This document shows positions 30,829 through 40,777 of a stretch of 64,000 bases of DNA, one piece after another. A program made the position numbers and the translations under genes. Position 1 is the first letter of the stretch. Each line of letters opens with the position of its first letter. The stretch spans positions 62,001 to 126,000 of the forward strand of contig JAMOUX010000013.1 in the NCBI GenBank assembly GCA_027067855.1, in the 5' to 3' direction. Under the pieces are notes generated by a model. It ran no database searches and was not told the origin of the DNA. It was given only the letters and a program-made list of their open reading frames with translations. The DNA is from Candidatus Fermentibacteraceae bacterium (lineage in GTDB: Bacteria > Fermentibacterota > Fermentibacteria > Fermentibacterales > JCC-6).

Positions 30829-31461
30829 ATGAGCGGAATAATGGCTCGTAAGGTAGGCATGACGCGTATCTTTTCCGATGACGGCAAGGTGATACCGGTC
30901 ACCGTGCTTGAGGCTAAACCCAATCCCGTGACCCAGGTCAAGACCATCGAAAACGATGGTTACAGAGCCGTGCAGATAGGGTACAGGAACCAGAAGAAGC
31001 AGCGGCTTAACAAGCCGATACTCGGTCACCTGGAGAAGAGCGGAGCTCCCCCGGTGGCCAGGTTTTGCGAGGTGCCCATGCCCTCCGGAGAGGTAAAGCC
31101 CGGAGATTTCCTTGACGTGTCGATGTTCACCCCCGGAGAGAAGGTAGACGTTACCGGTGTTTCCAAGGGCAAAGGTTTCCAGGGAGTGGTGAAGCGTCAC
31201 GGGTTCTCCGGCGGCGATACCACCCATGGATGCAAGTCCCACAGGGTGCCGGGATCCATCGGGCAGTGCGCCACGCCTTCCAGGGTATGGAAGAACAAGA
31301 AAATGCCGGGAAGGGACGGAGGCAGGAAGGTCACCGTCCGTAATCTGGAGGTAGTGAAGGTGGATGCCGAAAAGAACCTTCTTATCCTCAAGGGAGCGGT
31401 TCCCGGTTCGAGGAACGGTTTCCTCCTGGTGAAGAAACGTGGATCGGGGGGTGAGAGGTAG
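30829..31461 (+). CDS. rplC: 50S ribosomal protein L3
   Basis: 210 residues. MARKVGMTRIFSDDGKVIPV, KGKGFQGVVKRHGFSGGDTT and the GRDGGRKVTVRNLEV region mark L3, which reaches toward the peptidyl-transferase centre. The ATG at 30829 is taken; the in-frame ATG at 30841 (giving MARKVGM directly) is equally possible, as neither has an ideal ribosome site. Any longer frame upstream lies in the spacer and does not look coding. Confidence 0.95.
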   Translation: MSGIMARKVGMTRIFSDDGKVIPVTVLEAKPNPVTQVKTIENDGYRAVQIGYRNQKKQRLNKPILGHLEKSGAPPVARFCEVPMPSGEVKPGDFLDVSMFTPGEKVDVTGVSKGKGFQGVVKRHGFSGGDTTHGCKSHRVPGSIGQCATPSRVWKNKKMPGRDGGRKVTVRNLEVVKVDAEKNLLILKGAVPGSRNGFLLVKKRGSGGER

Positions 31462-31463
31462 TC

Positions 31464-32087
31464 ATGGCCGCTGTAAGAGTTTACACCATGGCGGGTGAAG
31501 AGATCGGAACCACCGATCTGCCCGAGGAATTGTTCGGCACCAGTGTTTCCACTCACATTCTGTGGGAGGTGGTAAGGGCCGAGAGGCTGAACCGCCGGCA
31601 GGGAACGGTGTCAACGCTGGGCCGCAGCGAAGTTAATGCTTCCGGTTCGAAACCCTGGCGCCAGAAAGGTACCGGAAATGCCAGGGCCGGTTCCCGCAAG
31701 TCTCCTATTTGGCGGGGCGGGGGAGTGGTTTTCGGGCCCAAGCCCAGAAAATGGAACGTTAGGATCAACAGGAAGGTTCGCAGGAAAGCGCTTGCCGGCA
31801 TACTCAGTGAAAGGCTGGCCGAGGGAAATCTCAAGGTCATGAGAGATCTCGAGTCCACCGGCAAGACCCGCGAGATGGCGAAGATGCTTGAGAACCACGA
31901 TTGTCGTGACAGGAAGACCATCCTGCTCGTGGGGAGGGGCGGTGACCTCTTGAAGAGGGCGTCGAGGAACATTCCCAATCTGAAGACGATGGATGCTTCC
32001 AGTGTCTCCATCTACGATCTGGTCGATTCCGAAGTGGTTCTTCTTTCCGAGGAAGCGATCGAACTGCTGAAGGAGAGAATGATATGA
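31464..32087 (+). CDS. rplD: 50S ribosomal protein L4
   Basis: 207 residues. The extended loop KPWRQKGTGNARAGSRKSP with WRGGGVVFGP lines the exit tunnel; flanking alpha/beta parts are normal. In E. coli L4 represses the S10 operon; no equivalent leader is seen upstream of rpsJ. Starts two bases after rplC and overlaps rplW by four. Confidence 0.96.
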   Translation: MAAVRVYTMAGEEIGTTDLPEELFGTSVSTHILWEVVRAERLNRRQGTVSTLGRSEVNASGSKPWRQKGTGNARAGSRKSPIWRGGGVVFGPKPRKWNVRINRKVRRKALAGILSERLAEGNLKVMRDLESTGKTREMAKMLENHDCRDRKTILLVGRGGDLLKRASRNIPNLKTMDASSVSIYDLVDSEVVLLSEEAIELLKERMI

Positions 32088-32374
32088 AAGACGCCAGGCA
32101 GATAGTCATAAGTCCCGTCGTCACAGAGAAGAGCACCTTGCTTCGCGAGGAATCCAATCAGTACGTCTTCAAGGTTGTCCCCAGGGCCACCAAGAAACAG
32201 ATAGCCCGGGCCATAGAAGAACTTTTCGATGTTCACGTCGAAGACGTCAAGACCATGAGGATGCGGGGAAAGGTCAAAAGACTCGGTCGGAACGTCGGTC
32301 GCAGGGCCACATGGAAAAAAGCGGTAGTTACCCTCGTCGATGGCGATACCGTCGACTTCTTCGAGGGGGTGTAG
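32084..32374 (+). CDS. rplW: 50S ribosomal protein L23
   Basis: 96 residues. [20 protein letters not shown] and the [12 protein letters not shown] end are characteristic. L23 sits at the tunnel exit and docks trigger factor and SRP; tig is in this window too. Start in an ATGA overlap with rplD. Confidence 0.96.
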   Translation: MKDARQIVISPVVTEKSTLLREESNQYVFKVVPRATKKQIARAIEELFDVHVEDVKTMRMRGKVKRLGRNVGRRATWKKAVVTLVDGDTVDFFEGV

Positions 32375-32378
32375 CGGT

Positions 32379-33218
32379 ATGGCCATGAAACGTTGGAAGC
32401 CTATCACTCCCGGAACCCGGTTCAAGGTATCTCCGGGATTCGACGAGATCACCAGGGACCACGGCGAGAAATCCCTCATGGTTCCCCTGAAGAGCAAAGC
32501 CGGGCGGAATAACCTCGGCAGGGTGACCAGCAGGCACCGTGGGGGTGGTCATAAAAGAATCTACAGGAAGATAGACTTCAAGAGGAACAAGTTCGGAGTA
32601 CCGGGCAAGATCGTTTCCATAGAGTACGACCCCAACCGTTCCGCCAGGATAGCCCTGGTCAACTACGTGGATGGGGAGAAAAGGTACATCATCGCTCCCG
32701 AGGGACTGTACGTAGGACAGATCGTGGTATCCGGACCCGGTTCGCCTCCTGAGATAGGAAATCACCTTCCCCTCTCGAAGATTCCCATCGGGTCGATGAT
32801 ACACAACGTCGAACTCAAGCCCGGGAAGGGCGGCCAGCTTGCACGAAGCGCCGGTGCATCCATTCAGCTGATGGCCCGGGAAGGCGGTTACGCCACGCTC
32901 AAGATGCCTTCTAGGGAGACGAGAATGGTTCATGTGAGTTGCATGGCGACCATGGGTACCGTCGGTAACGCCGAGCATTCCCTGGTTGTTTCCGGAAAAG
33001 CGGGCAGAAGCCGCTGGCTGGGCAGGAGACCCAAGGTCAGGGGAGTTGCCATGAACCCCATCGATCATCCCATGGGAGGTGGTGAAGGCAAATCCAGCGG
33101 AGGCAGGCATCCGTGTTCACCTTGGGGTCAACTCGCCAAGGGATTGAGGACCCGTAGGAAGAAGCCTTCCGACAAGTTGATAATAAGGCGGAGACCTACA
33201 GGGAAGAGGAGGAAGTAG
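32379..33218 (+). CDS. rplB: 50S ribosomal protein L2
   Basis: 279 residues, normal length. [19 protein letters not shown], the SH3-like core and the C-terminal [20 protein letters not shown] with its essential His are intact. L2 joins the subunits and supports peptidyl transfer. The ATG at 32379 follows a GGGGGTG element. Confidence 0.97.
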   Translation: MAMKRWKPITPGTRFKVSPGFDEITRDHGEKSLMVPLKSKAGRNNLGRVTSRHRGGGHKRIYRKIDFKRNKFGVPGKIVSIEYDPNRSARIALVNYVDGEKRYIIAPEGLYVGQIVVSGPGSPPEIGNHLPLSKIPIGSMIHNVELKPGKGGQLARSAGASIQLMAREGGYATLKMPSRETRMVHVSCMATMGTVGNAEHSLVVSGKAGRSRWLGRRPKVRGVAMNPIDHPMGGGEGKSSGGRHPCSPWGQLAKGLRTRRKKPSDKLIIRRRPTGKRRK

Positions 33219-33221
33219 GCC

Positions 33222-33497
33222 ATGCCCCGTTCATTGAAGAAGGGTCCGTACATCGAGCCCAAGCTGATGGAAAAAGTGATGAAGATGGAAGCTTCCGGGG
33301 AGAAGAGAATAATCAAAACCTGGTCCAGGAGATCCACCATTCCTCCCGAGTTCGTCGGGCATACCTTCGCCGTGCACAACGGGCGCAAGTTCGTGCCCGT
33401 GTTCGTGGTGGAGAACATGGTGGGGCACAAGCTGGGTGAATTCGCTCCCACGAGAACGTTCCGCGGACACCGCGAAACGAAGAAAAAGAGCAAGTAG
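33222..33497 (+). CDS. rpsS: 30S ribosomal protein S19
   Basis: 91 residues. [19 protein letters not shown], then [20 protein letters not shown], and the [16 protein letters not shown] segment are the standard S19 signatures. Binds the 30S head with S13. Starts three bases after rplB. Confidence 0.97.
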   Translation: MPRSLKKGPYIEPKLMEKVMKMEASGEKRIIKTWSRRSTIPPEFVGHTFAVHNGRKFVPVFVVENMVGHKLGEFAPTRTFRGHRETKKKSK

Positions 33498-33509
33498 GGA
33501 GGAATTGAG

Positions 33510-33881
33510 ATGAAGGCAGTGGCAAGAGCCAGGTTCGTCAGGGTTCCACCCCGGAAGGCGAGATACGTGGCGGATCTCATCAGGGGCAAGACAGTGAACC
33601 AGGCCCTTTCCGTTCTCATGACGATACCCAGGAACGCTTCCCGGATAATGGAAAAGGTTCTGGATTCCGCCGTGGCCAACGCGATAGTGAAGGCTGAGGG
33701 ACGACGCCTGGACGTGGACGACCTGGTTGTGGAGAACGTGATAGTGGACGAAGGCCCGGTGCTGATGAGATGGAGGCCCAGGGCCAGAGGACGGGCCACG
33801 AGAATAAGACATAGAACGAGTCACATATCGGTGATGGTCGTCGACTCACAGGAGGCGGCCGGACAGGGACGAGAGGAATAG
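33510..33881 (+). CDS. rplV: 50S ribosomal protein L22
   Basis: 123 residues. ARFVRVPPRKARYVADLIRG at the N-terminus and the tunnel-lining beta hairpin GPVLMRWRPRARGRATRIRH, the site tied to macrolide resistance in other bacteria, are present. GGAGG precedes the ATG. Confidence 0.97.
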   Translation: MKAVARARFVRVPPRKARYVADLIRGKTVNQALSVLMTIPRNASRIMEKVLDSAVANAIVKAEGRRLDVDDLVVENVIVDEGPVLMRWRPRARGRATRIRHRTSHISVMVVDSQEAAGQGREE

Positions 33882-33882
33882 C

Positions 33883-34545
33883 ATGGGACAGAAGACCAAT
33901 CCTATCGGCCTCCGTCTTGGAATCAGCCGCGGTTGGGATTCCACCTGGTTCGCCAGGGGCAGGAAATACTCGGAGCACCTGAAGGAAGATGCCGACATAA
34001 GGCGCTACCTCAAGTCCAGGTTGGACAAGGCCAGGGTATCCAAGGTCGAGATCCTGAGGAAACCCCAAGAAGTCGAGGTGGTGATCTGGACGGCGAGACC
34101 CGGGCAGGTGATAGGAAGCAAGGGTTCCAACATCGACAGGATCACCAACGAGCTGAAGGTGATAGTCGGCGGAAAGATCGTCAGGACGAAGGTCGAGGAA
34201 GTAAGGAATGACAGGTGCGATGCTGTCCTGGTCGCTGACAAAGTGGCACGCCAGCTCGAGGGCAGGGTTTCCGTCAGGAGGGCCATGCGCATGGCTATAA
34301 GGGATGCCATGGCCGATGGGGCCAAGGGTATCAAGATTTCCTGCGCCGGGCGTCTGGGCGGCGCCGAGATGTCCAGGGTCAATACTTATCACGAAGGAAG
34401 GGTACCTCTGCATACCCTGCGGGCTCACATCGATTTCGCCAAGGATGTCGCAAAGACGACCTACGGGACCATCGGCGTCAAGGTGTGGATATACCACGGT
34501 GAGGTTCACGAACTTCCCGTGACCGGTTCTTCGGATGGCAGGTGA
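33883..34545 (+). CDS. rpsC: 30S ribosomal protein S3
   Basis: 220 residues. [20 protein letters not shown], a KH domain with [18 protein letters not shown], and the C-terminal [20 protein letters not shown] segment define S3, part of the mRNA entry helicase. Arg codons here are mostly AGG. Starts one base after rplV. Confidence 0.97.
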   Translation: MGQKTNPIGLRLGISRGWDSTWFARGRKYSEHLKEDADIRRYLKSRLDKARVSKVEILRKPQEVEVVIWTARPGQVIGSKGSNIDRITNELKVIVGGKIVRTKVEEVRNDRCDAVLVADKVARQLEGRVSVRRAMRMAIRDAMADGAKGIKISCAGRLGGAEMSRVNTYHEGRVPLHTLRAHIDFAKDVAKTTYGTIGVKVWIYHGEVHELPVTGSSDGR

Positions 34546-34550
34546 TACCG

Positions 34551-34973
34551 ATGTTGATGCCAAAGAGGACTAAGTACAGAAAACAGCATAGGGGCCGCAT
34601 GAGGGGTCGTGCCAAGGGAGGCGCGAAGATTTCCTTCGGAGAGTACGGTCTCCAGGCCCTGGAACCCGGTTGGATAACCAGCGCCCAGATAGAGGCCGCC
34701 AGGGTCGCTCTGACCAGGCACGTGAAAAGGGGCGGCAAGGTTTGGATAAGAATATTCCCCGATAAGCCGGTTACCTCCACTCCTGCCGAAACCAGGATGG
34801 GGAAGGGTAAAGGGAGCGTGGATCACTGGGTGGCTGTGGTCAAGCCGGGAAGGGTGATGTTCGAACTGGAGGGAGTGCCCGTGAAGTTGGCGAAGTCGGC
34901 GATGCGGCTTGCCGGGCACAAGCTTCCCATCAAAACAAGGTTCATGGTCAGGGACAAGGAGGAGCTCCAATGA
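34551..34973 (+). CDS. rplP: 50S ribosomal protein L16
   Basis: 140 residues from the ATG at 34551, with AGGTGA five bases upstream ([19 protein letters not shown]). The loop with R81 equivalent lies in [21 protein letters not shown]16 helps position tRNA in the A site. A GTG at 34542 is in frame but has no site. Confidence 0.97.
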   Translation: MLMPKRTKYRKQHRGRMRGRAKGGAKISFGEYGLQALEPGWITSAQIEAARVALTRHVKRGGKVWIRIFPDKPVTSTPAETRMGKGKGSVDHWVAVVKPGRVMFELEGVPVKLAKSAMRLAGHKLPIKTRFMVRDKEELQ

Positions 34974-35197
34974 AGGCTCACGAGCTTCGATCCTTGAGCA
35001 GGGAAGAGTTGGAAGAACATGCCAGGGAACTCAGACAGGAACTGTTCAACCTGAGGTTCCGCAGTTCGACCCAGCAACTCGACAACCCCTTGAGAAAGAG
35101 GATGGCCCGGAGGGAACTGGCCAGGACCCTGACGATACTCAGGGAGATGGACCTCGGGCTGGAACCCGGTTCCGGGAAAGGGAAAAAGAATGGCTGA
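34970..35197 (+). CDS. rpmC: 50S ribosomal protein L29
   Basis: 75 residues, two helices: [20 protein letters not shown] and the [20 protein letters not shown] half. Slightly longer than E. coli L29 because of a basic Gly/Lys tail. ATGA overlap with rplP and an 8-base overlap with rpsQ. Confidence 0.95.
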   Translation: MKAHELRSLSREELEEHARELRQELFNLRFRSSTQQLDNPLRKRMARRELARTLTILREMDLGLEPGSGKGKKNG

Positions 35198-35453
35198 GAC
35201 TAGAGTAGGCAACAGGAGGGTCCTTACGGGGACCGTGGTCTCCGATGCCATGGACAAGACCGTGGTGGTGGAAGTGGTATCGGTAAAGCCACACCCGGTC
35301 TACAAGAAGCGTTACCGTACAACAAAGAAGTATTACGTTCACGATGAAGAGAACCGGTGCGGAGTGGGGGACAGGGTCACCATAGCCGAAACCAGGCCCA
35401 TCTCCAAAACAAAGCGTTGGCGCGTTCTCGAAATCGTGGAGCGGGCCCGATAG
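35190..35453 (+). CDS. rpsQ: 30S ribosomal protein S17
   Basis: 87 residues. The OB-fold signatures [18 protein letters not shown] and [20 protein letters not shown] are intact. A primary 16S rRNA binder. Its first codons overlap the end of rpmC. Confidence 0.96.
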   Translation: MAETRVGNRRVLTGTVVSDAMDKTVVVEVVSVKPHPVYKKRYRTTKKYYVHDEENRCGVGDRVTIAETRPISKTKRWRVLEIVERAR

Positions 35454-35463
35454 GAGGTGCCGC

Positions 35464-35829
35464 ATGATACAAAGCGAAACCAAGCTGAAAGTCGCCGATA
35501 ATTCCGGAGCCAGAACCGTTCTGTGCATCAAGGTTCTTGGAGGAACCCGGCGCAGGTACGCCACCATTGGTGACGTGATTGTGGTTTCGGTGAAGGATGC
35601 CCTTCCCGATGGTGCGGTGAAGGCCAAGGAAGTAAGAAGGGCCGTCATAGTAAGGACCAGGAAGGAACTCAACCGGAAAGACGGGACGTCCGTAAGGTTC
35701 GGTGACAATGCCGTGGTTATACTGGACGACTCTTACCAGCCGGTGGCCACGAGGATTTTCGGCCCCGTGGGGCGCGAGTTGAGGGAGCACTTCATGAAGA
35801 TAGTCTCCTTGGCCCCGGAGGTAATATGA
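35464..35829 (+). CDS. rplN: 50S ribosomal protein L14
   Basis: 121 residues. [20 protein letters not shown], the [20 protein letters not shown] core and the C-terminal [13 protein letters not shown] are standard. L14 bridges to the 30S subunit and is the target of RsfS silencing in other bacteria. TAGGAGGTG precedes the ATG. Confidence 0.97.
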   Translation: MIQSETKLKVADNSGARTVLCIKVLGGTRRRYATIGDVIVVSVKDALPDGAVKAKEVRRAVIVRTRKELNRKDGTSVRFGDNAVVILDDSYQPVATRIFGPVGRELREHFMKIVSLAPEVI

Positions 35830-36146
35830 TGCACGTCCGCAAGGGTGACAGGGTCCTGGTCATAGCCGGCGACGAAAAGGGCAAGCAGGGGAAAATCCTG
35901 AAGGTTTTCAAGAAGAAGAACCGTGCCATCGTCGAGGGGCTCAACATGATCAAGAGGCACACGAGGCCATCCACGAAGAATCAGCAGGGTGGGATCGTGG
36001 AAAAGGAGGCGCCGATACACGTCTACAACCTCAGGGTCGTCTGTCCGGGTTGTGGAGAGGCTGCCGGAATCGCCAGGAAGAGGGACGAGGAAGGCAAGCT
36101 GCAGCGTCACTGCAAGGCCTGCAACGAAATAATCTCCACTGGATAG
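35826..36146 (+). CDS. rplX: 50S ribosomal protein L24, zinc-ribbon form
   Basis: 106 residues. The KOW domain ([20 protein letters not shown]) is followed by a Cys4 ribbon (CPGCG and CKAC), found in a subset of bacterial L24 proteins. L24 starts 50S assembly. Two adjacent ATGs (35826, 35829) overlap the rplN stop; GGAGG upstream serves either. Confidence 0.96.
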   Translation: MMHVRKGDRVLVIAGDEKGKQGKILKVFKKKNRAIVEGLNMIKRHTRPSTKNQQGGIVEKEAPIHVYNLRVVCPGCGEAAGIARKRDEEGKLQRHCKACNEIISTG

Positions 36147-36157
36147 GAGGTGACCGG

Positions 36158-36718
36158 GTGAGGACGCTGCCAAGGTTGGAGAAAATTTACAGGGATGAAC
36201 TGCGTGGCAAGCTCCTGGAGCGGTTCGGCTACGAGAACGTCAACCAGATTCCCCGTTTGCTGAAGATCGTGGTCAACATGGGGCTCGGCAGGGAAGCCAT
36301 GGAAAATGCCAACAACATCAAGAACGCCACGGAACAGCTTGCCACTATAACCGGGCAGATGCCCGTGGTCGCCAAGGCCAAGAAATCGGTGGCGGGTTTC
36401 CGGTTGAGGCAAGGAATGCCCATAGGTGTATTCGTTACCCTGCGCGGGGATCGCATGTGGGAATTCCTGGACAGGCTCATTACCTTCTCGATTCCCCAGG
36501 TGAGGGATTTCAGGGGACTGTCGCTCAAGAGTTTCGACGGACGTGGGAACTACAACTTCGGAGTCGAGGAGCAGGCTATCTTTCCTGAAATAAACGTTGA
36601 CAGCATAGACAAGTTCAGAGGAATGAACATAACGATCGTAACCAGTGCAAAGACCGACGAGGAAGCCCTGGAACTGCTGAAGCTCCTGGGCATGCCGTTT
36701 CGCAGGAGCACGGGTTGA
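36158..36718 (+). CDS. rplE: 50S ribosomal protein L5
   Basis: 186 residues from the GTG at 36158, with AGGAGGTGA five bases upstream. [20 protein letters not shown], the P-loop-like [20 protein letters not shown], and [20 protein letters not shown] are diagnostic. L5 binds 5S rRNA and contacts P-site tRNA. Confidence 0.97.
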   Translation: MRTLPRLEKIYRDELRGKLLERFGYENVNQIPRLLKIVVNMGLGREAMENANNIKNATEQLATITGQMPVVAKAKKSVAGFRLRQGMPIGVFVTLRGDRMWEFLDRLITFSIPQVRDFRGLSLKSFDGRGNYNFGVEEQAIFPEINVDSIDKFRGMNITIVTSAKTDEEALELLKLLGMPFRRSTG

Positions 36719-36734
36719 CAGGGGGTGAATGCAA

Positions 36735-36920
36735 GTGGCTAGAAAGGCTCTTATAGAGAAACAGAAGAGGCCCCCCAAGTTCAAGGTGCGGCAGTACAAC
36801 AGGTGTTCCATGTGCGGGCGCTCCAGGGGTTACCTCAGGAAATACGGTATATGCCGTATCTGTTTCAGGGACATGGTGAACAGGGGACTTCTCCCCGGTG
36901 TTCGCAAGGCCAGTTGGTGA
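36735..36920 (+). CDS. rpsN: 30S ribosomal protein S14, zinc-binding type
   Basis: 61 residues, the short zinc form with [21 protein letters not shown] providing Cys4, one residue over the core motif. The GTG at 36735 has GGTGA six bases upstream; the ATG at 36729 would sit on the ribosome site itself. S14 helps build the 30S head. Confidence 0.96.
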   Translation: MARKALIEKQKRPPKFKVRQYNRCSMCGRSRGYLRKYGICRICFRDMVNRGLLPGVRKASW

Positions 36921-36936
36921 GAGGAGGCGGAAAGAG

Positions 36937-37332
36937 ATGTCGATGACGGACCCCATCGCCGATATGCTCACCCGGGTAAGGAATGCATCCAAGGCGGGAC
37001 ACAAGATAGTGGATATTCCATCCTCCAAGCTGAAGGTGTCAATAGCCAGGACCTTCTACAACAGGGGCTTCATCAGGGGATTCAGGATGATGGAAGACAA
37101 CAAGCAGGGAATACTCAGGATATACCTCGCTTACAGGAACGATCAACCCCTCATCGTGGGCCTCAAGAGGATATCCAAGCCCGGATGCAGGGTTTACACC
37201 AGCGTTGATGAGATACCGAAAGTCATGGGTGGAAAGGGCATGGCCGTGCTCACCACCCCCAAGGGTGTTCTGACCGACGCTGAGGCGAGGAAACAGCATG
37301 TGGGCGGTGAAATCCTCCTGCATGTCTGGTAA
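36937..37332 (+). CDS. rpsH: 30S ribosomal protein S8
   Basis: 131 residues. MTDPIADMLTRVRNASKAGH at the N-terminus and KGVLTDAEARKQHVGGEILL near the C-terminus are typical. In E. coli S8 represses the spc operon by binding the rplE message. A second ATG at 36943 is possible. Confidence 0.97.
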   Translation: MSMTDPIADMLTRVRNASKAGHKIVDIPSSKLKVSIARTFYNRGFIRGFRMMEDNKQGILRIYLAYRNDQPLIVGLKRISKPGCRVYTSVDEIPKVMGGKGMAVLTTPKGVLTDAEARKQHVGGEILLHVW

Positions 37333-37347
37333 GGAGAGGTAACCAGG

Positions 37348-37893
37348 ATGTCACGAATAGGAAGACTCCCCATTCCGCTGCCGGAAGGGGTCACCATGAC
37401 CAGGGAGGGCGATCTCCTGAGGGTGAAGGGTCCCAGGGGCGAGGTGGAACTGACCGTTCCCCCGGGAATCATCGTGGAGAAAATAGGTGACCAGATACTT
37501 GTTAAGAGGGAGAAGGACACCAAGGAACTGACCAGGCTGCACGGTACTACCAGGGCACATCTGGCAAACAGGATTCAGGGAGTGTCGCAGGGACACGGCA
37601 AAACCCTGCTGGTCCATGGAAAGGGCTATCAGGCCGAAGTCAAGGGAAATATCCTGGAGATGCAGGTAGGCTTTTCCCATAAGGTCCTCTTCGAGATACC
37701 CGAGGGGATCCTGGTCGAGGTGAAACCCGGTCAGAATTCCTTCTCGCTCACTGTCAGCGGAGTGGACAAACAGTTGGTTGGAGCCTTCAGCGCCGAGTTG
37801 TACAAGATAAAGCCGGTGGAGCCGTACAACCTTATAGGTTTCCGATACTCCGACCAGTATGTCAGGCGCAAGGCAGTGAAAACCATAACATAA
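37348..37893 (+). CDS. rplF: 50S ribosomal protein L6
   Basis: 181 residues in two similar domains. SRIGRLPIPLPEGVTMTREG begins it and the second domain ends with PEPYN-like KPVEPYNLIGFRYSDQYVRR. L6 lies near the sarcin-ricin loop. Confidence 0.97.
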   Translation: MSRIGRLPIPLPEGVTMTREGDLLRVKGPRGEVELTVPPGIIVEKIGDQILVKREKDTKELTRLHGTTRAHLANRIQGVSQGHGKTLLVHGKGYQAEVKGNILEMQVGFSHKVLFEIPEGILVEVKPGQNSFSLTVSGVDKQLVGAFSAELYKIKPVEPYNLIGFRYSDQYVRRKAVKTIT

Positions 37894-37911
37894 TGGCAGG
37901 AGGAGACTAGG

Positions 37912-38274
37912 ATGGCTAGACCGACCAGAAAGCAGCGTCTCCATCGCCGGCACTTCCATATCCGAAAAAAGGTGTTCGGAACCGAAGAGAGACCCAGACT
38001 GCTGGTCAGGAAGTCTCTCAAGCATACTGAAGCCAGTCTGATCGATGATCTTGCCGGTAGGACCCTGTTCACCCTGACCACCAAGGCCGCCAGCTTCGCC
38101 ACTGCTGAAAAGGAGACCAAAACGCAGCAGGCATCAAGGTTAGGGCGGCTCGTTGCCGAGAAGGCCAGGGAGAAAGGTATAGAGAAGGCTGTATTCGACC
38201 GAGGGGGACACCCCTACCACGGGCGGGTGAAGGCATTGGCCGAAAGTGCCCGTGAAGCGGGTCTCAGGTTCTAG
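37912..38274 (+). CDS. rplR: 50S ribosomal protein L18
   Basis: 120 residues. A basic N-terminal tail ([20 protein letters not shown]) precedes the 5S rRNA-binding fold; [20 protein letters not shown] closes it. AGGAG is upstream of the ATG. Confidence 0.97.
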   Translation: MARPTRKQRLHRRHFHIRKKVFGTEERPRLLVRKSLKHTEASLIDDLAGRTLFTLTTKAASFATAEKETKTQQASRLGRLVAEKAREKGIEKAVFDRGGHPYHGRVKALAESAREAGLRF

Positions 38275-38291
38275 AAGGGACAGGCTGGACA

Positions 38292-38846
38292 TTGGAAAGC
38301 AGGAATAGGGAAGGCAAAAGCGGTTCCTTCAGGAAACAGAGGGAATCGAAATTGGAAGAAGCCGGTCTCATCGACAGGTTGATATCCATAAACAGGGTGG
38401 CCAAGGTGACGAAGGGAGGCAGGAACTTCGGTTTCAACGCCATCGTCGCCGTGGGAGATGCGAACGGCATGGTGGGCGTGGGCCTGGGTAAGGCCACGGA
38501 GCTTCCCGAGGCCATAAGGAAAGCCCAGGAAGACGCGAGGAAGAGCATGATCCGAATTCCCTTGGTGGACGAGAGGACCATTCCTCACAAAATACTGGGA
38601 AGATTCGGTTCGGGGAAGGTTCTTCTTCGCCCGGCCAGCCCGGGTACGGGAGTAATAGCGGGTTCGGCGGTCAGGGCGGTAATGGAATGCGCCGGGATAA
38701 AGGACGTGCTTACCAAGTCCCAGGGTTCCAACAACCCGCACAATGTGGTGAAAGCCACCATGGAGGGGCTCAGGGACCTGGTTCTCATAGACAGGGTAAG
38801 CGGCTACCGGAGGGATACGGTGGCCAGGAGGAAGAGCGATGGCTGA
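38292..38846 (+). CDS. rpsE: 30S ribosomal protein S5
   Basis: 184 residues from a TTG at 38292. The double-stranded RNA-binding-like part ([20 protein letters not shown]) and the second domain ([20 protein letters not shown]) are present. S5 takes part in decoding fidelity and mRNA unwinding. The ribosome site is weak; coupling to rplR is likely. Confidence 0.95.
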   Translation: MESRNREGKSGSFRKQRESKLEEAGLIDRLISINRVAKVTKGGRNFGFNAIVAVGDANGMVGVGLGKATELPEAIRKAQEDARKSMIRIPLVDERTIPHKILGRFGSGKVLLRPASPGTGVIAGSAVRAVMECAGIKDVLTKSQGSNNPHNVVKATMEGLRDLVLIDRVSGYRRDTVARRKSDG

Positions 38847-39030
38847 CAGGAAATACAGGATCGTCCAGGTAAGGAGTGCCATCGGCAGGAAGGAAGTGCA
38901 GAAACGCACCCTAGAGGCCCTTGGAATCAAGAGGCTGAACCAGCCGGTGATTCATCGGGATACCCCACAGATACGCGGTATGATAAACAGGGTAGCGCAC
39001 CTGCTGGAAGTTGAGGAGGTGAACGAGTGA
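38839..39030 (+). CDS. rpmD: 50S ribosomal protein L30
   Basis: 63 residues. [20 protein letters not shown] and [20 protein letters not shown] match the single-domain bacterial L30. It overlaps rpsE by 8 bases and rplO by 4. Confidence 0.96.
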   Translation: MADRKYRIVQVRSAIGRKEVQKRTLEALGIKRLNQPVIHRDTPQIRGMINRVAHLLEVEEVNE

Positions 39031-39470
39031 GACGTTTGCAGCATCTTCGACCAGCCAAGGGAGCCACCTCTAAACCGTCCAGGCTCGGTCGCGGAAGGGG
39101 TTCCGGCAAAGGAGGAACCAGCGGCAAGGGACACAAGGGCCAAAGGGCGAGGTCAAGCATACAGCCTTGGTTCGAAGGTGGGCAGATGCCCATCCAGAGG
39201 CGCATGAGCCACAAGGGATTCAACAACGCCCGCTTCGCCAGGCGTTACCAGGTGGTGAACGTTGGAAATCTGGGCAGGTTCGAGGCTGATACCGTGGTGA
39301 CGGTGGATCTGCTCAAGAACTCGGGACTGATATCTTCCCGCTTGAGACCGGTGAAGATCCTGGGAGAGGGTGAACTGGACAGGCCGCTGACGGTTTGCGC
39401 CCACGCTTTCAGCGTCGGAGCCGTGGAAGCGATAAAGGCGGCGGGCGGTATCGTAGAGGTGCTCGACTGA
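39027..39470 (+). CDS. rplO: 50S ribosomal protein L15
   Basis: 147 residues from the GTG at 39027, with GAGGAGGTG upstream. The Gly-rich N-terminal extension GRGRGSGKGGTSGKGHKGQR threads into 23S rRNA. The last base of its stop is the first base of secY. Confidence 0.96.
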   Translation: MRRLQHLRPAKGATSKPSRLGRGRGSGKGGTSGKGHKGQRARSSIQPWFEGGQMPIQRRMSHKGFNNARFARRYQVVNVGNLGRFEADTVVTVDLLKNSGLISSRLRPVKILGEGELDRPLTVCAHAFSVGAVEAIKAAGGIVEVLD

Positions 39471-40774
39471 TGCGTGGCTTCGAGAACATCCTGAAGATTC
39501 CGGAACTCAAGAAAAAGGTGTTCTATACTTTTCTCTTGCTGGCCGTCTACAGGGTGGGAGGACACATTCCGGTTCCGGGTATCGACGGGGATGCTCTGAA
39601 CCAGGCTTTCAGTCAGGGCGGCGGGTTGATGGGCATGTACGATCTCTTTGTGGGAGGCGCCCTGAGGAGGGCGTCGGTATTCGCCCTGGGTATAATGCCC
39701 TACATATCCGCATCCATCATAATACAGCTCCTGACATCCGTTTTCCCATACTTCGAGCGACTGAAGAAGGAAGGGGAAGCGGGAAGACAGAAGATGACCG
39801 AACTCACCAGGTACGGTACCGTGCTTCTTGCCATGATCCAAGGTCTGGGAATATCCCAGTACCTGGTGGGGCTTAACAACAGGGGACTCATGATAGTTCC
39901 CAATCCGGGACTGGGGTTCACCGTACAGACGGTGGTCACGCTGATAACAGGTACGATTTTCGTTATGTGGCTCGGGGAAAGGATCACGGAACGGGGAATC
40001 GGCAACGGTATAAGCCTGATAATTTTCGCCGGTATAGTCGGAAGAATTCCCGGCGCCCTGATCTCCATATACAGGGACGTGTTCGTATTACAGCAGACCG
40101 GTTTCGTGACTGCGTTGGCCCTGGGCGTGTTCATGTTCGCCGTGGTTGCCTTCGTGGTGCTGATGACCGAGGCCCAGAGACGAATTCCGGTAACCTATGC
40201 TAAACAGGTGAGAGGAAGGAAAGTCTACGGCGGCCAGAGCACGCACATTCCTCTCAGGCTCAATACCGCCGGTGTTATTCCGGTGATCTTCGCCCAGGCG
40301 TTCATGATGTTTCCCAGCAGCATCGCCATGTTTTTCCCCAATACAGGGATAGATACCTGGGTCAATCGCTACATGGCTCCGGGAAGCGGAATGTACATGA
40401 TAATTTACAGTTTTCTGATCATTCTGTTCGCGTACGTCTACACCGCCATCACCTTCAATCCCCAGGATCTGGCGGACAATATGAAGAAATACGGCGGTTT
40501 CATACCGGGAAGAAAACCCGGTAAAAGCACGGCGAAATACATTGAGAAGGTATTGGTGAGAGTCACGCTGCCCGGCTCAATCTTCCTGGCCGGGGTGGCG
40601 GTGATGCCCATGCTCATGACCAAGTACATGAACGTCAATTTCATGTTCGGAGGAACTAGCCTGCTCATAGTCGTGGGAGTCGCTCTGGAGACGCTCAGGC
40701 AGATCGAGACTCATTTGCTGATGAGGCACTACGACGGATTCCTGAGCAAGGGAAAGATCAGGGGCAGAAGGTAG
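39470..40774 (+). CDS. secY: Preprotein translocase subunit SecY
   Basis: 434 residues, ten membrane segments. VYRVGGHIPVPGIDGDAL, the plug-region ALGIMPYISASIIIQLL and the cytoplasmic loops TEAQRRIPVTYAKQVRGRKV and DNMKKYGGFIPGRKPGKST are characteristic. It forms the protein-conducting channel with SecE and SecG of this window. The start overlaps the rplO stop by one base. Confidence 0.97.
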   Translation: MRGFENILKIPELKKKVFYTFLLLAVYRVGGHIPVPGIDGDALNQAFSQGGGLMGMYDLFVGGALRRASVFALGIMPYISASIIIQLLTSVFPYFERLKKEGEAGRQKMTELTRYGTVLLAMIQGLGISQYLVGLNNRGLMIVPNPGLGFTVQTVVTLITGTIFVMWLGERITERGIGNGISLIIFAGIVGRIPGALISIYRDVFVLQQTGFVTALALGVFMFAVVAFVVLMTEAQRRIPVTYAKQVRGRKVYGGQSTHIPLRLNTAGVIPVIFAQAFMMFPSSIAMFFPNTGIDTWVNRYMAPGSGMYMIIYSFLIILFAYVYTAITFNPQDLADNMKKYGGFIPGRKPGKSTAKYIEKVLVRVTLPGSIFLAGVAVMPMLMTKYMNVNFMFGGTSLLIVVGVALETLRQIETHLLMRHYDGFLSKGKIRGRR

Positions 40775-40777
40775 CGA